Positions 1 to 8,044 of a DNA stretch of 64,000 bases are shown here, piece by piece. Source of the stretch: UBA6544 sp049601975 (GTDB lineage Bacteria; Pseudomonadota; Alphaproteobacteria; UBA8366); NCBI GenBank assembly GCA_049601975.1, contig JBMYRC010000001.1, positions 62,001-126,000 on the forward strand. The letters run 5' to 3'. Within the stretch, counting starts at the first letter, position 1, and every line of letters starts with the position of its first letter. A program made the translations under genes and the position numbers. Below the pieces are notes generated by a model. It ran no database searches, was not told the origin of the DNA, and was given only the letters and a program-made list of their open reading frames with translations.

Positions 1-534
1 GGCAAGATAGGGCTCTGTTTTGCCGAAGACGAAAGCAATCCGATCTGGAAACCGTTCGCGGAAGATCGTGGGGTCGAGGCCGGAAAATCGGCGGTGACGA
101 TATATGCCGGTGAAGGGCAGCTGGGGAATTTCGACCAGGCATCTCGTGAGCCGGAATCATTGACCCGCTCGCTCGGCCTGTCGATCCGGGCTATTGGACA
201 TCCAAAGCGCGCGCCCGGCCACGACGTCTTGATCGTGATGGGCCCCGAACATCTGCGGGTCTATGACCGAGCGGGATGGACGAAAGAGCGCCTTATGCAG
301 GAGTTTGAGGAAGTGCTAACCTTTCCGGCCGATGAGATCATTCGGGGTGCCGGTGGCATCGCCGAGGGTATCCCGGAAAGCATGGCCGGTGAGATGATAA
401 AGAAAGTAAGGCCCGGTGGCCTCAATATCGTTCGGGCTGGTGGCGAAGCCGGTCTGATGTCCGCCCTGATCGGCGGATGGGCCGCGAGTGGAGAACGTGG
501 AAGTGATTTGGTAACCAAGGAGATCGGTACATGA
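1..534 (+). CDS. C-terminal part of a protein encoded just before the UGSC selenoprotein (function unknown, 5' end outside window)
   Basis: The reading frame is open from the first base of the window, so the true start lies upstream and 177 codons are visible. The visible part begins GKIGLCFAED and ends LVTKEIGT. It contains glycine-rich stretches (GAGGIAEG, RAGGEAG) and shows no membrane segment or signal. I cannot assign a known enzyme family. From memory, proteins of about 380 residues with a similar C-terminal AGG-rich end occur beside UGSC genes in other genomes, but I could not check this. The stop codon overlaps the next start (ATGA, 531-534), so this gene is translationally coupled to the selenoprotein and is probably its functional partner. 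That partnership is inference. Confidence 0.75.
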   Translation, partial: GKIGLCFAEDESNPIWKPFAEDRGVEAGKSAVTIYAGEGQLGNFDQASREPESLTRSLGLSIRAIGHPKRAPGHDVLIVMGPEHLRVYDRAGWTKERLMQEFEEVLTFPADEIIRGAGGIAEGIPESMAGEMIKKVRPGGLNIVRAGGEAGLMSALIGGWAASGERGSDLVTKEIGT

Positions 535-1058
535 GTGAAAATGTAACCCTTCTCGATCCGACGGCAGAGACGTCACCCGCTACGCGGGAACGTCTGGCAC
601 CGCCGGCATCGCTTGAAGGATTGACCATCGGCGTGCTCGATATCGGTAAGGTGCGCGGCGATGTGTTCAGCAATGAAATCGCGCGTCTTTTGGGCGAAAA
701 AGGTTTCTCGGTGAAGCAATATGCGAAACCGACCAATACTCGGACGGCGCCTGTGGATTTGGCACAAACGATTGCGACGGAATGTGATGTCGTGATCGAA
801 TCACTTAGCGATTGAGGATCCTGTACGTCGTGCAGTTTGCATGACATTTGGGATCTCGACCAAAGAGGCATTCCAGGTGGAATGGTAGCGACGACCGCTT
901 TTGAGCAAGCGGCGAAGGCGCAGTCGGCGGCCTTGAACTTCGATCCGGCTATTGTGTATGTACCACACCCGATTCAAGATCGGACCGATGACGAAATTAA
1001 AGCGATTGCGCGCGACGCGTTGGCGCCGGTCATGGAAATGATCTCAGCGTCGATGTGA
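531..1058 (+). CDS. UGSC-family selenoprotein (in-frame TGA at 813-815 read as selenocysteine)
   Basis: Read normally, the gene stops after 94 residues at TGA (813-815). The same frame continues at once as GSCTSC and runs for 80 more codons of protein-like sequence to the stop at 1056-1058. This gives 175 residues with Sec95-Gly-Ser-Cys98 and a further Cys101. This is the signature of the UGSC-containing selenoprotein family, whose other members carry Cys at the Sec position. The Sec-x-x-Cys pair suggests a thiol/selenol redox site; the substrate is unknown. A strong hairpin sits directly after the TGA (separate entry). The start overlaps the upstream stop (ATGA) and the end overlaps the next start (GTGA), so the whole frame fits a tight operon. 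The protein has no signal peptide and should be cytoplasmic. The selAB, selC and selD genes must lie elsewhere. A plain nonsense mutation is the alternative, but Sec insertion explains all the features. Confidence 0.9.
817..855 (+). promoter_or_regulatory. Bacterial SECIS element of the UGSC selenoprotein mRNA
   Basis: Directly after the TGA at 813-815, bases 827-834 (GTCGTGCA) pair with 838-845 (TGCATGAC), giving eight pairs including one G-T, around a three-base loop GTT at 835-837. An outer helix pairs 817-821 (GATCC) with 851-855 (GGATC). The loop begins with G and lies about 20 nt after the TGA, within the usual 16-37 nt range for bacterial SECIS elements recognised by SelB. The element lies within the coding sequence, as expected in bacteria. 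Confidence 0.8.
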
Positions 1059-2077
1059 CGCGAGGACGGAGAAAAAATTTGGACGAAGAAGACGATGAAC
1101 TGGAAGAACGGCTAGGCCCGGAGATTCCAGTAAATGCACGACCAAAAGCGAGTGACTACGGGTTTGATCTTGAGGAGACTTTGTCCTCTGTGTTGTCGAT
1201 CAGGACCCATATTCCGGACGACGGATTTACGGCCGACACATTGGGGACGGAGCGAGGCGGCAATGCTGCCTTGATCAATAGCGATGGTCTGGTTTTGACT
1301 GTCGGTTATCTGGTGACTGAAGCCGAAACCATCTGGTTGTTTGACGGCCAAAACCGTGCAGTGCCGGGGCATGTCGTCGGCTACGATCAGGAAACCGGTT
1401 TCGGTCTCGTCCAAGCCTTGCAGAAACTCGACCTGCCGCCGTTTGAGCTCGGTAGTTCGGATTCCCTGCAGGTCGGTGATCCGGTCATTCTAGCAGGCTG
1501 TGGCGGCGTCAAGCACGCGGTCAGCGCCGAGGTAGTCTCGCGTCGCGAGTTTGCCGGGTATTGGGAGTACATGCTTGACAACGCGATATTCACCGCGCCA
1601 CCGCATCCGCTTTGGGGTGGCTCTGCCTTGATTGGCAGTGACGGGACGCTTCTGGGAATTGGCTCACTCTACGTGCAGCAATCCACTGATGGCAAGGAGC
1701 CGGTGGACGTTAACATGGTCGTCCCCATCGATATCCTGAAGCCGATCCTGGACGAACTTATGCGCTATGGAAAGACGAGCAAACCGCCGCGCCCGTGGCT
1801 CGGAATGTTCACCACGGAAGTGGACGGCCAGGTCATCGTTGCCGGAGTTGCGGATAACGGCCCGGCCCAACAGGCGGATGTCCAACTTGGGGATGTCGTG
1901 CTCGGTGTCGGTGGTCAGCCGGTCGACGATATGGCGCAGATGTACCGCAAAATTTGGACGCAAGGTCCGGCTGGGGCAGAAATTCCCTTGAACTTGCAGC
2001 GATCCGGCGATGCCGTAGACGTTCACGTTCGGTCTATCAGCCGGGGGGCGCTGTTGAAGGGACCGCAACTGCATTAG
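1055..2077 (+). CDS. HtrA-like trypsin-fold/PDZ protein with degenerate catalytic triad (pseudoprotease)
   Basis: The protein has 340 residues. An acidic N-terminal segment (about 1-35) is followed by a trypsin-like double barrel (about 45-225) and one C-terminal PDZ domain (about 240-335, PRPWLGMF onward with GPAQQADVQLGDVVLGV). It aligns with S1C (DegP/HtrA) proteases, but the catalytic positions are replaced. The His of the usual TNNHVV is Tyr85 (LTVGYLV), the Asp of TDLAL is Gly115 (TGFGL), and the Ser of GNSGG is Trp187 (PLWGGS). It is therefore predicted to be inactive as a protease, perhaps acting as a scaffold or peptide binder. No signal peptide is visible. The GTG start overlaps the stop of the selenoprotein gene (GTGA), indicating coupling. 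The catalytic assignments come from alignment by eye. Confidence 0.8.
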   Translation: MTRGRRKNLDEEDDELEERLGPEIPVNARPKASDYGFDLEETLSSVLSIRTHIPDDGFTADTLGTERGGNAALINSDGLVLTVGYLVTEAETIWLFDGQNRAVPGHVVGYDQETGFGLVQALQKLDLPPFELGSSDSLQVGDPVILAGCGGVKHAVSAEVVSRREFAGYWEYMLDNAIFTAPPHPLWGGSALIGSDGTLLGIGSLYVQQSTDGKEPVDVNMVVPIDILKPILDELMRYGKTSKPPRPWLGMFTTEVDGQVIVAGVADNGPAQQADVQLGDVVLGVGGQPVDDMAQMYRKIWTQGPAGAEIPLNLQRSGDAVDVHVRSISRGALLKGPQLH

Positions 2078-2133
2078 CGACCCTTCCACCAGCTCGGGAT
2101 GGTGTCATTCGGTGAATTAACGGGAGAATAGGC

Positions 2134-3015
2134 ATGGCCGAGATTGAATGCCTCGTCGAGGCGAAAGATATCCTCGGAGAAGGGGTGATTTGGCATCCGG
2201 AAGAGCGGAAGCTCTACTGGTGCGACAATTTGAAATCCAACATCCAAACCTACGACCTGGCGACAGGCGCGCACGAGACCTTTCCGATGCCGGAGGAAGT
2301 TGGATGCATCGTCTTTCGAGAGAACCATGCCGGTATTTGCGCGGCAATGAAATCCGGCTTTGCCTTTATCCACGATCTAGCGAAGCCGAAGATCGAGTAT
2401 ATCGTCGACCCGGAGCCAGGACTCGATGCCAACCGTATGAATGACGGTAAGTGCGATCGGCGCGGCCGGTTTTGGTGTGGCTCCATGGACGCGGGTCTAA
2501 CGGAAGCGACCGCGAGCCTCTATCGCTTCGACCCGGATCTCAGCTGTCACAAGATGGACACTGATATTATCTGCTCCAATGGCATTGCCTGGAGCCCTGA
2601 TAATTCGGTTATGTACTTCTCGGACACGCGCAAGGAATCATTGTACGCGTATGACTACGATATCGAGACCGGCGGCATCGCTAATCGACGGGTGATTGTT
2701 GATACATCCGACAAACCTTTCCGCATCGATGGCGCGACGGTTGATTCGGAAGGTAACTACTGGTGCGCGATGGTGCATGACTGGGCCATCGGGAAATACG
2801 ATCCGAACGGCACACTACTGGAACGCGTGGAGCTACCTGTACGTCAACCGACCATGTGTACATTCGGTGGCGCTGATCTGGACGTTCTGTATGTCGTCTC
2901 GGCGACCCGGTTTTTGGAGCCCGGTGAAGCGGAAAAGCAACCGCTGGCTGGTGCGCTCTTCGCGATCACGGGCACGGGTGCAACGGGCATCGTGGAACCG
3001 TATTTCGCGGGGTAG
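2134..3015 (+). CDS. SMP-30/gluconolactonase/LRE family lactonase
   Basis: A 293-residue six-bladed beta-propeller of the SMP-30/gluconolactonase family, metal-dependent enzymes that hydrolyse sugar or hydroxy-acid lactones. Typical motifs are visible: the metal-ligand Glu16 in LGEGVIWHPE, the ANRMNDGKCDRRGRFW segment, SNGIAWSPDN and FRIDGATVDSEGNYW, which carry the Asn and Asp ligands. There is no signal peptide, so it is cytoplasmic. The ATG follows a good ribosome site (GGGAGAATAGGC). It lies 56 bp after the pseudoprotease gene and 6 bp before the dimethylformamidase-like gene, so it belongs to the same operon. The substrate cannot be read from the sequence. Confidence 0.9.
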   Translation: MAEIECLVEAKDILGEGVIWHPEERKLYWCDNLKSNIQTYDLATGAHETFPMPEEVGCIVFRENHAGICAAMKSGFAFIHDLAKPKIEYIVDPEPGLDANRMNDGKCDRRGRFWCGSMDAGLTEATASLYRFDPDLSCHKMDTDIICSNGIAWSPDNSVMYFSDTRKESLYAYDYDIETGGIANRRVIVDTSDKPFRIDGATVDSEGNYWCAMVHDWAIGKYDPNGTLLERVELPVRQPTMCTFGGADLDVLYVVSATRFLEPGEAEKQPLAGALFAITGTGATGIVEPYFAG

Positions 3016-3021
3016 GCGACC

Positions 3022-5598
3022 ATGGATAAAGTCGAACCCTGCCGCCTCGATCTCTGCGCAACTTTTCGCGACAATCCATTCGGGCCGCATGGGCCAGAGC
3101 TGCAGACACTCATCAAGCTGTTACGGTGGGAGCGGATTGAGAGCCGCTATATTCTCGTGCAGCCGAAGCGGAATGACCCGTGGTACCTGGCCCATACAAC
3201 GGGGCCGAAGACGCATCCGCTTGAGCTTTTTCGAGATCAAGGTTTTTCGGATCTGAAGTCCGCCTATTGGGCCCTATTCAAGGCACGGTGGGAGGCGAAT
3301 ACTGGCGCTCGGTTGATCCTGGACGGCCTCGATGATCCAGTGATCCCGCGCCCCGGTGAAGGCGAGTTGACGACATCAGCCGCCGATCGGCCAATTCTGT
3401 CCTATAGCGACGTGTTCATTGTGAGGGGCGGAGAGCGCATCGAGTTCAAGGTCAGTGCGGAAGGCGACATGGCCTATCACGCAGAAATCGTGCGCCTGCG
3501 CTGTGGTGACGGAACACTGGAGGGCCCCGCATTCCAGGAAATTCCCGTCGAGACATCGGTCAACGGGGATTATCCGGCACGCCATCAATCAATCGATGCG
3601 GGCTCCTACGTCGAAATCGGACAAGCGGAAGCTTTTGGTTTGGATAGTTTTACTCTCCAAGCCCGAATTTGGCCGACGACCCCTGGCAAGGGGCCGCAAG
3701 CACTCCTTGCGAATTGGGATCACGCGACGACGAAGGGCTTCGCGCTCGCTATTGACGATGAGGGCGGCTTATCGCTCTATATGGGCAACGGGAAGGACCT
3801 GTTTATTCTGGGAACTGGGGTCCCGCTGCTGGAGCGGCAATGGTATCTCGTGGCGGCGAGTTTCGATGCTGAGACGCGACAAGTCTGGGTCGGGCAACGG
3901 CCTTTCACTCAATTGCCTTATGACGACACGACTGCAAGCGGGCAGTCCGGTGTCGATCTGACACCAATAGCAGGGCCAGGTTTTCGAATTGCTGCTTGGC
4001 ATGGCATGGATGGTGATCGACAAGCGTCGACCGGCCATTACAACGGCAAGATCGATGCGCCGGAGGTCGCGCTTCGGGCACTATCACATGGTGAGCGCGA
4101 TGCGTTCATGGAACATGCAGTGGCTGCCGATCTCTCCGACGCTCTTGTGGCGCGATGGGATTTCTCGCGAGAAGTGTCGGGGACGCGGGTTATCGACGTC
4201 TCCGGTAACGATCATGGCGGGGAGACGGTCAATCTTCCGACCCGTGCAATGAAAGGTTGGAACTGGGATGGCAGCGAATTTAACTGGACCCGTAAACCGG
4301 AACATTACGGCGCCATTCATTTCCATGATGATGATCTCTACGATTGCGGCTGGAAGACGGATTTCGCCCTCGACGTGCCACCTAAATTGGAGAGCGGCAT
4401 CTATTGCGCCAAGTTGACCCGTGATGCGCATGAAGATTATTGCCCCTTTGTTGTGAGCCCGCCAGTCGGTCAAGCCCGCGCGCCATTGGCATTTCTCCTG
4501 CCGACGGCGAGTTATTGGGCTTATGCAGATCGCCATAGTGAGATTGAATGGCGAGAGCGGGAGAACGTCACCGGTTACTGGGCGGCAGTCGATCCGTCCG
4601 CGCTTTATCTTCACGAACATCCGGAGCTCGGTTGCTCCCTTTACGATGAGCATTCGGACGGATCGGGCGTCTGCTATTCCTCGCGTCTGCGGCCCATCCT
4701 CAACATGCAGCCAAAGGAAAAGCTCTGGCAGTTCGCCGCCGATACGCACATCACGGATTGGTTGGAGGCCAAGGGTATCGATTACGATGTGATTACCGAG
4801 GATGACTTGGATATCCACGGCTATGAGTTGTTGCGACCCTATAAATGCGTGATGACCGGCACGCATCCGGAATATCCCTCGCTTCGTATGCAGGAAGCCT
4901 ACGAGACTTATAAAAACGAAGGCGGGCGGTTTGTCTATTTCGGCGGCAATGGGTTTTACTGGCGGGTCTCCTATCATCCGGAATTGCCGGGCGTTCTGGA
5001 GATGCGGCGCGCCGAGGACGGTATTCGCTCCTGGATGGCCGAGGGCGGTGAGTATTATCACAGCTTTACCGGAGAACTCGGCGGTATGTGGCGGCGCATG
5101 GGGCGAGCTCCGCAATCGGTGGCGGGTACGGGCATGGCGGCCCAGGGTTTCGACTTTTCCTGTCATTACAATCGAACAGAGGAGAGCTTCGATCCGCGTG
5201 CGGCATTCATCTTCGATGGCATCGGCGCGGACGAGAAAATTGGAGATTTTGGCGTTCTCGGCGGTGGTGCCGCCGGGTGGGAGATCGACCGGGCGGACAC
5301 GGCTTTGGGCACACCGCCGCATGCCCTGATCGTGGCGACGGCAACCGATTTCACGTCGGCTTATCATTGGGTGAAGGAAGAATTGACCCATACGCATTCC
5401 GCCAATACCGGACAGACCAGCCCGATGGTGCGTTGCGATATGGTGTTTTACGAGACACTGAAGGGTGGTGCGGTCTTCTCATCGAGTTCGATTGCGTGGG
5501 CGGCGGCGCTTTCCCACAATGACTACAACAATAACGTGTCGCGCATATCGGAAAATGTGGTTCGAAGGTTCTGCGAGACTTCGACAGGCTCCGAATGA
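3022..5598 (+). CDS. N,N-dimethylformamidase beta-subunit-like protein with LamG-type domain
   Basis: An 858-residue protein. Residues about 190-410 form a concanavalin/LamG-type sandwich (SIDAGSYVEIG to ARWDFSREVSG). Residues about 440-850 match the C-terminal domain of the N,N-dimethylformamidase large subunit, with conserved stretches such as LPTASYWAYAD, TGTHPEYPS and GGNGFYWRVSYHPE. Dimethylformamidase uses a mononuclear iron held by two tyrosines and a glutamate. Tyr residues in the last two motifs are candidate ligands, which I have not verified. No small (alpha) subunit gene is present beside it, so this is likely a relative acting on another amide or formamide rather than true DMFase. 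It lies between a lactonase and an amidase in one operon, consistent with degradation of an N-substituted amide. Confidence 0.85.
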   Translation: MDKVEPCRLDLCATFRDNPFGPHGPELQTLIKLLRWERIESRYILVQPKRNDPWYLAHTTGPKTHPLELFRDQGFSDLKSAYWALFKARWEANTGARLILDGLDDPVIPRPGEGELTTSAADRPILSYSDVFIVRGGERIEFKVSAEGDMAYHAEIVRLRCGDGTLEGPAFQEIPVETSVNGDYPARHQSIDAGSYVEIGQAEAFGLDSFTLQARIWPTTPGKGPQALLANWDHATTKGFALAIDDEGGLSLYMGNGKDLFILGTGVPLLERQWYLVAASFDAETRQVWVGQRPFTQLPYDDTTASGQSGVDLTPIAGPGFRIAAWHGMDGDRQASTGHYNGKIDAPEVALRALSHGERDAFMEHAVAADLSDALVARWDFSREVSGTRVIDVSGNDHGGETVNLPTRAMKGWNWDGSEFNWTRKPEHYGAIHFHDDDLYDCGWKTDFALDVPPKLESGIYCAKLTRDAHEDYCPFVVSPPVGQARAPLAFLLPTASYWAYADRHSEIEWRERENVTGYWAAVDPSALYLHEHPELGCSLYDEHSDGSGVCYSSRLRPILNMQPKEKLWQFAADTHITDWLEAKGIDYDVITEDDLDIHGYELLRPYKCVMTGTHPEYPSLRMQEAYETYKNEGGRFVYFGGNGFYWRVSYHPELPGVLEMRRAEDGIRSWMAEGGEYYHSFTGELGGMWRRMGRAPQSVAGTGMAAQGFDFSCHYNRTEESFDPRAAFIFDGIGADEKIGDFGVLGGGAAGWEIDRADTALGTPPHALIVATATDFTSAYHWVKEELTHTHSANTGQTSPMVRCDMVFYETLKGGAVFSSSSIAWAAALSHNDYNNNVSRISENVVRRFCETSTGSE

Positions 5599-5645
5599 CC
5601 GGACACTTTCGAATATCTGTTTCCTAATTTTGGGAGAGAACTGAC

Positions 5646-7103
5646 ATGGGCACGGACTTGCACTTTAAGACGGCCGTTGAACTGGCGGCGATGATCCGCG
5701 CGAAGGAAATCGGCTGTGCGGATCTCCTGGAGCATTTTCTGACGCGCTGCGACAGGCATAACGCGGGCTTGAATGCGATCATCGTCTGGAAGAGGGATGA
5801 GGCGCGCGCGCGGGCACGGCAGGCAGATGAGGCACTGGCCAAGGGTGAGGTGTGGGGACCGCTTCACGGTGTGCCCATGACCATTAAGGAGAGCTACGAT
5901 TGGGAAGGCACGGCCACCACATGGGGCGTGCCGGAATTGAAACACAATATTGCACGCAAGAATTCTGTCGTCGTCGAGCGAATGCTGGCAGCTGGCGTCG
6001 TGCTTTTTGGCAAGACCAATGTCCCGTTGCTGCTTGGCGATTGGGAGACCTTCAACGAAATATATGGCACGACCAATAATCCTTGGGACCTCACACGGGT
6101 ACCGGGCGGGTCCTCCGGGGGTTCGGCCGCGGCCTTAGCTGCGGGGTTGACCGGTATTGATTCAGGTAGCGACATCGGCGCTTCGATCCGCAACCCGGCG
6201 CATTACTGTGGTGTCTACGGTCACAAGCCGACCTGGGGTCTTGTTCCCTTACGGGGACAGGCGCTGCCGGGGTCTCTGTCTCATGCGGATATCTCCGTCG
6301 TGGGACCGTTGGCGCGGGGTGCCGAGGATTTGGCGGTGGCGCTCGAAGTCATGGCGGGACCCGATGCGCTGGAGGCTGACGGTTACAAGCTCGATTTGAT
6401 TAAACCGGAGAAAAAGAAACTCTCCGATTTCCGTATCGCCGTTATGGTGAGCGATGATGTCTGCCCCGTGGACAGCGAATATGCAGATCGTATTCAAGTG
6501 GTCGCCGACGCTTGCGCCAAAGCGGGGGCAACGGTCGATGATACGGCACGTCCTGCTATCGATATGGCGAAGTCCCATGACATTTACATTCAATTGCTGC
6601 GCGGCGTCACGACGGCTCGCTTGCCTGTCGAGGTGTTCGATGAGAACAAGCGTCAAGTGTCTGCCCTTTCGGAGAATGACGAGGGCTACGAAGCGCGGAA
6701 CCTGCGGGCGTCGGTGCAGTACCACCGGGATTGGATGGCCGCGAACGAGTACCGCACTCACATGCGCTGGGCCTGGCAAGCCTTCTTCCAACAATGGGAT
6801 GTTCTGCTTTGCCCGACCGCATCCTCGGCCGCTTTCCCGCACGACCAAAAGGGTGAACGCTGGAACCGTACGATCCCGGTGAACGGTGTGCCGCAAAGCG
6901 CAGTCGACCAATTGTTCTGGGCGGGCATGTCCGGCGTTGTCTTGTTGCCCTCGACCGTGGCGCCTTCGGGCCTCACCCGCTCGGGCCTGCCCACCGGCGT
7001 GCAGATTGTTGGGCCTTCCATGCACGATCTGAGGACCATCGACTTCGCACGGTTGTTGGGCGAGGAAATTGGAGGCTTTCAGCCGCCGCCGGGATATGAT
7101 TGA
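5646..7103 (+). CDS. Amidase signature family amidohydrolase
   Basis: A 485-residue amidase-signature enzyme with a complete Ser-cisSer-Lys triad: Lys81 in MTIKESYDWEG, the cis-serine in GGSSGGSAAA (Ser156/157) and nucleophile Ser180 in GSDIGASIRNPA. These enzymes hydrolyse carboxamides to acid and ammonia. The downstream conserved segment GHKPTWGLVP is also present. The ATG follows a GGGAGAG ribosome site. It lies 47 bp after the dimethylformamidase-like gene, and its stop shares a base with the start of the dehydrogenase gene (TGATG). The pairing of a formamidase-like protein with an amidase suggests stepwise cleavage of an amide substrate, which is inferred. Confidence 0.92.
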   Translation: MGTDLHFKTAVELAAMIRAKEIGCADLLEHFLTRCDRHNAGLNAIIVWKRDEARARARQADEALAKGEVWGPLHGVPMTIKESYDWEGTATTWGVPELKHNIARKNSVVVERMLAAGVVLFGKTNVPLLLGDWETFNEIYGTTNNPWDLTRVPGGSSGGSAAALAAGLTGIDSGSDIGASIRNPAHYCGVYGHKPTWGLVPLRGQALPGSLSHADISVVGPLARGAEDLAVALEVMAGPDALEADGYKLDLIKPEKKKLSDFRIAVMVSDDVCPVDSEYADRIQVVADACAKAGATVDDTARPAIDMAKSHDIYIQLLRGVTTARLPVEVFDENKRQVSALSENDEGYEARNLRASVQYHRDWMAANEYRTHMRWAWQAFFQQWDVLLCPTASSAAFPHDQKGERWNRTIPVNGVPQSAVDQLFWAGMSGVVLLPSTVAPSGLTRSGLPTGVQIVGPSMHDLRTIDFARLLGEEIGGFQPPPGYD

Positions 7104-7990
7104 TGACGGAGGAAAAACCACACATCGCCTTTATCGGGCTTGGCTTAATGGGTGCGGGATTTACGAAACGCCTTATCGAGCTCGGCTATGAGGTGACCGG
7201 ACACGATGTGGACCCGGCAAAGATGACAGCAGCATCAGAGTGGGGTGTAAAGTCCGCTGGTAGTGTTGCCGAGGCCGTTCAAGAAGCTGATATCGTGCAA
7301 ATCTGCGTGCTGGAAACATCGTCCGTCCGAGACATCGTTATCGGAAAAGGCGGTATTGTGGAGACAGGACGGGCGGGGGCGGTGGTAGTTGATCACGGGA
7401 CGACCGTATTGGATGTGACGCGAGAGATGGCGGAAGAGCTTGAGCGCTGTTGCGGAATGGCATGGGTGGATGCGCCGGTCTCCGGGGGGCCATCCGCGGC
7501 CGAAGACGGCTCACTCGCGATCATGGCCGGTGGTTCAGCCGACGCCATCGTTAAGGTAAACAACCTGATGGAAGGTTTGTCGGGGGTCTTCACGCATATG
7601 GGCGATGTCGGTGCGGGACAAATCACCAAAATGGTGAACCAGGTATTGGTCCTCACGAACTACTGCATCATTGCAGAGGCGGTGAAACTTGGTGAAGCGG
7701 GTGGTGTCGACGTCTCGAAAATTCCAGAAGCTTTGGCGACGGGTCACGCTGGCAGTAACCTGTTGAACGCCTTAGTGCCGCGCATCGTTGAGCGCGATTT
7801 CCAGCCGATGGGTCGTGCCAAGCAGATATTAAAGGACTTCGATATGTTGCACGACCTGACCAAAGGCTTGGAAGCGCCGTCGCCGATGGCGGATCAGGCG
7901 CGGACGCTGTTCCGGCTTCTCTGCGCACGCGGTCATCAGGATTTAGACGGCACGGCGGTTTTCAAGTTATACGACGAGCCGCCCGTATAA
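7103..7990 (+). CDS. NAD(P)-dependent beta-hydroxyacid dehydrogenase (3-hydroxyisobutyrate dehydrogenase family)
   Basis: A 295-residue member of the beta-hydroxyacid dehydrogenase family. It shows the N-terminal Rossmann motif FIGLGLMGAGF, the substrate-binding stretch DAPVSGGPSAAEDGSLAIMAGG and the catalytic lysine in GQITKMVNQ. Such enzymes oxidise 3-hydroxyisobutyrate, tartronate semialdehyde relatives and similar hydroxy acids. The ATG at 7103 overlaps the last base of the amidase stop codon, indicating translational coupling. It is the last gene of the selenoprotein-containing operon. The exact substrate is unknown. Confidence 0.9.
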   Translation: MTEEKPHIAFIGLGLMGAGFTKRLIELGYEVTGHDVDPAKMTAASEWGVKSAGSVAEAVQEADIVQICVLETSSVRDIVIGKGGIVETGRAGAVVVDHGTTVLDVTREMAEELERCCGMAWVDAPVSGGPSAAEDGSLAIMAGGSADAIVKVNNLMEGLSGVFTHMGDVGAGQITKMVNQVLVLTNYCIIAEAVKLGEAGGVDVSKIPEALATGHAGSNLLNALVPRIVERDFQPMGRAKQILKDFDMLHDLTKGLEAPSPMADQARTLFRLLCARGHQDLDGTAVFKLYDEPPV

Positions 7991-8044
7991 GCTCGGTCTT
8001 GGGGCTTGGTTGAAAGCTTCTTCTATTTTGTCGAACTCACGCGC

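Noticed and set aside
4084..5397. A 437-codon frame on the minus strand
   Set aside because: It lies wholly opposite the dimethylformamidase-like gene, has no ribosome site and no recognisable motifs; it is a shadow of the GC-biased third codon positions.
6249..7121. A 290-codon frame on the minus strand
   Set aside because: It is antisense to the amidase gene, which has a complete catalytic triad, and shows no domain of its own.
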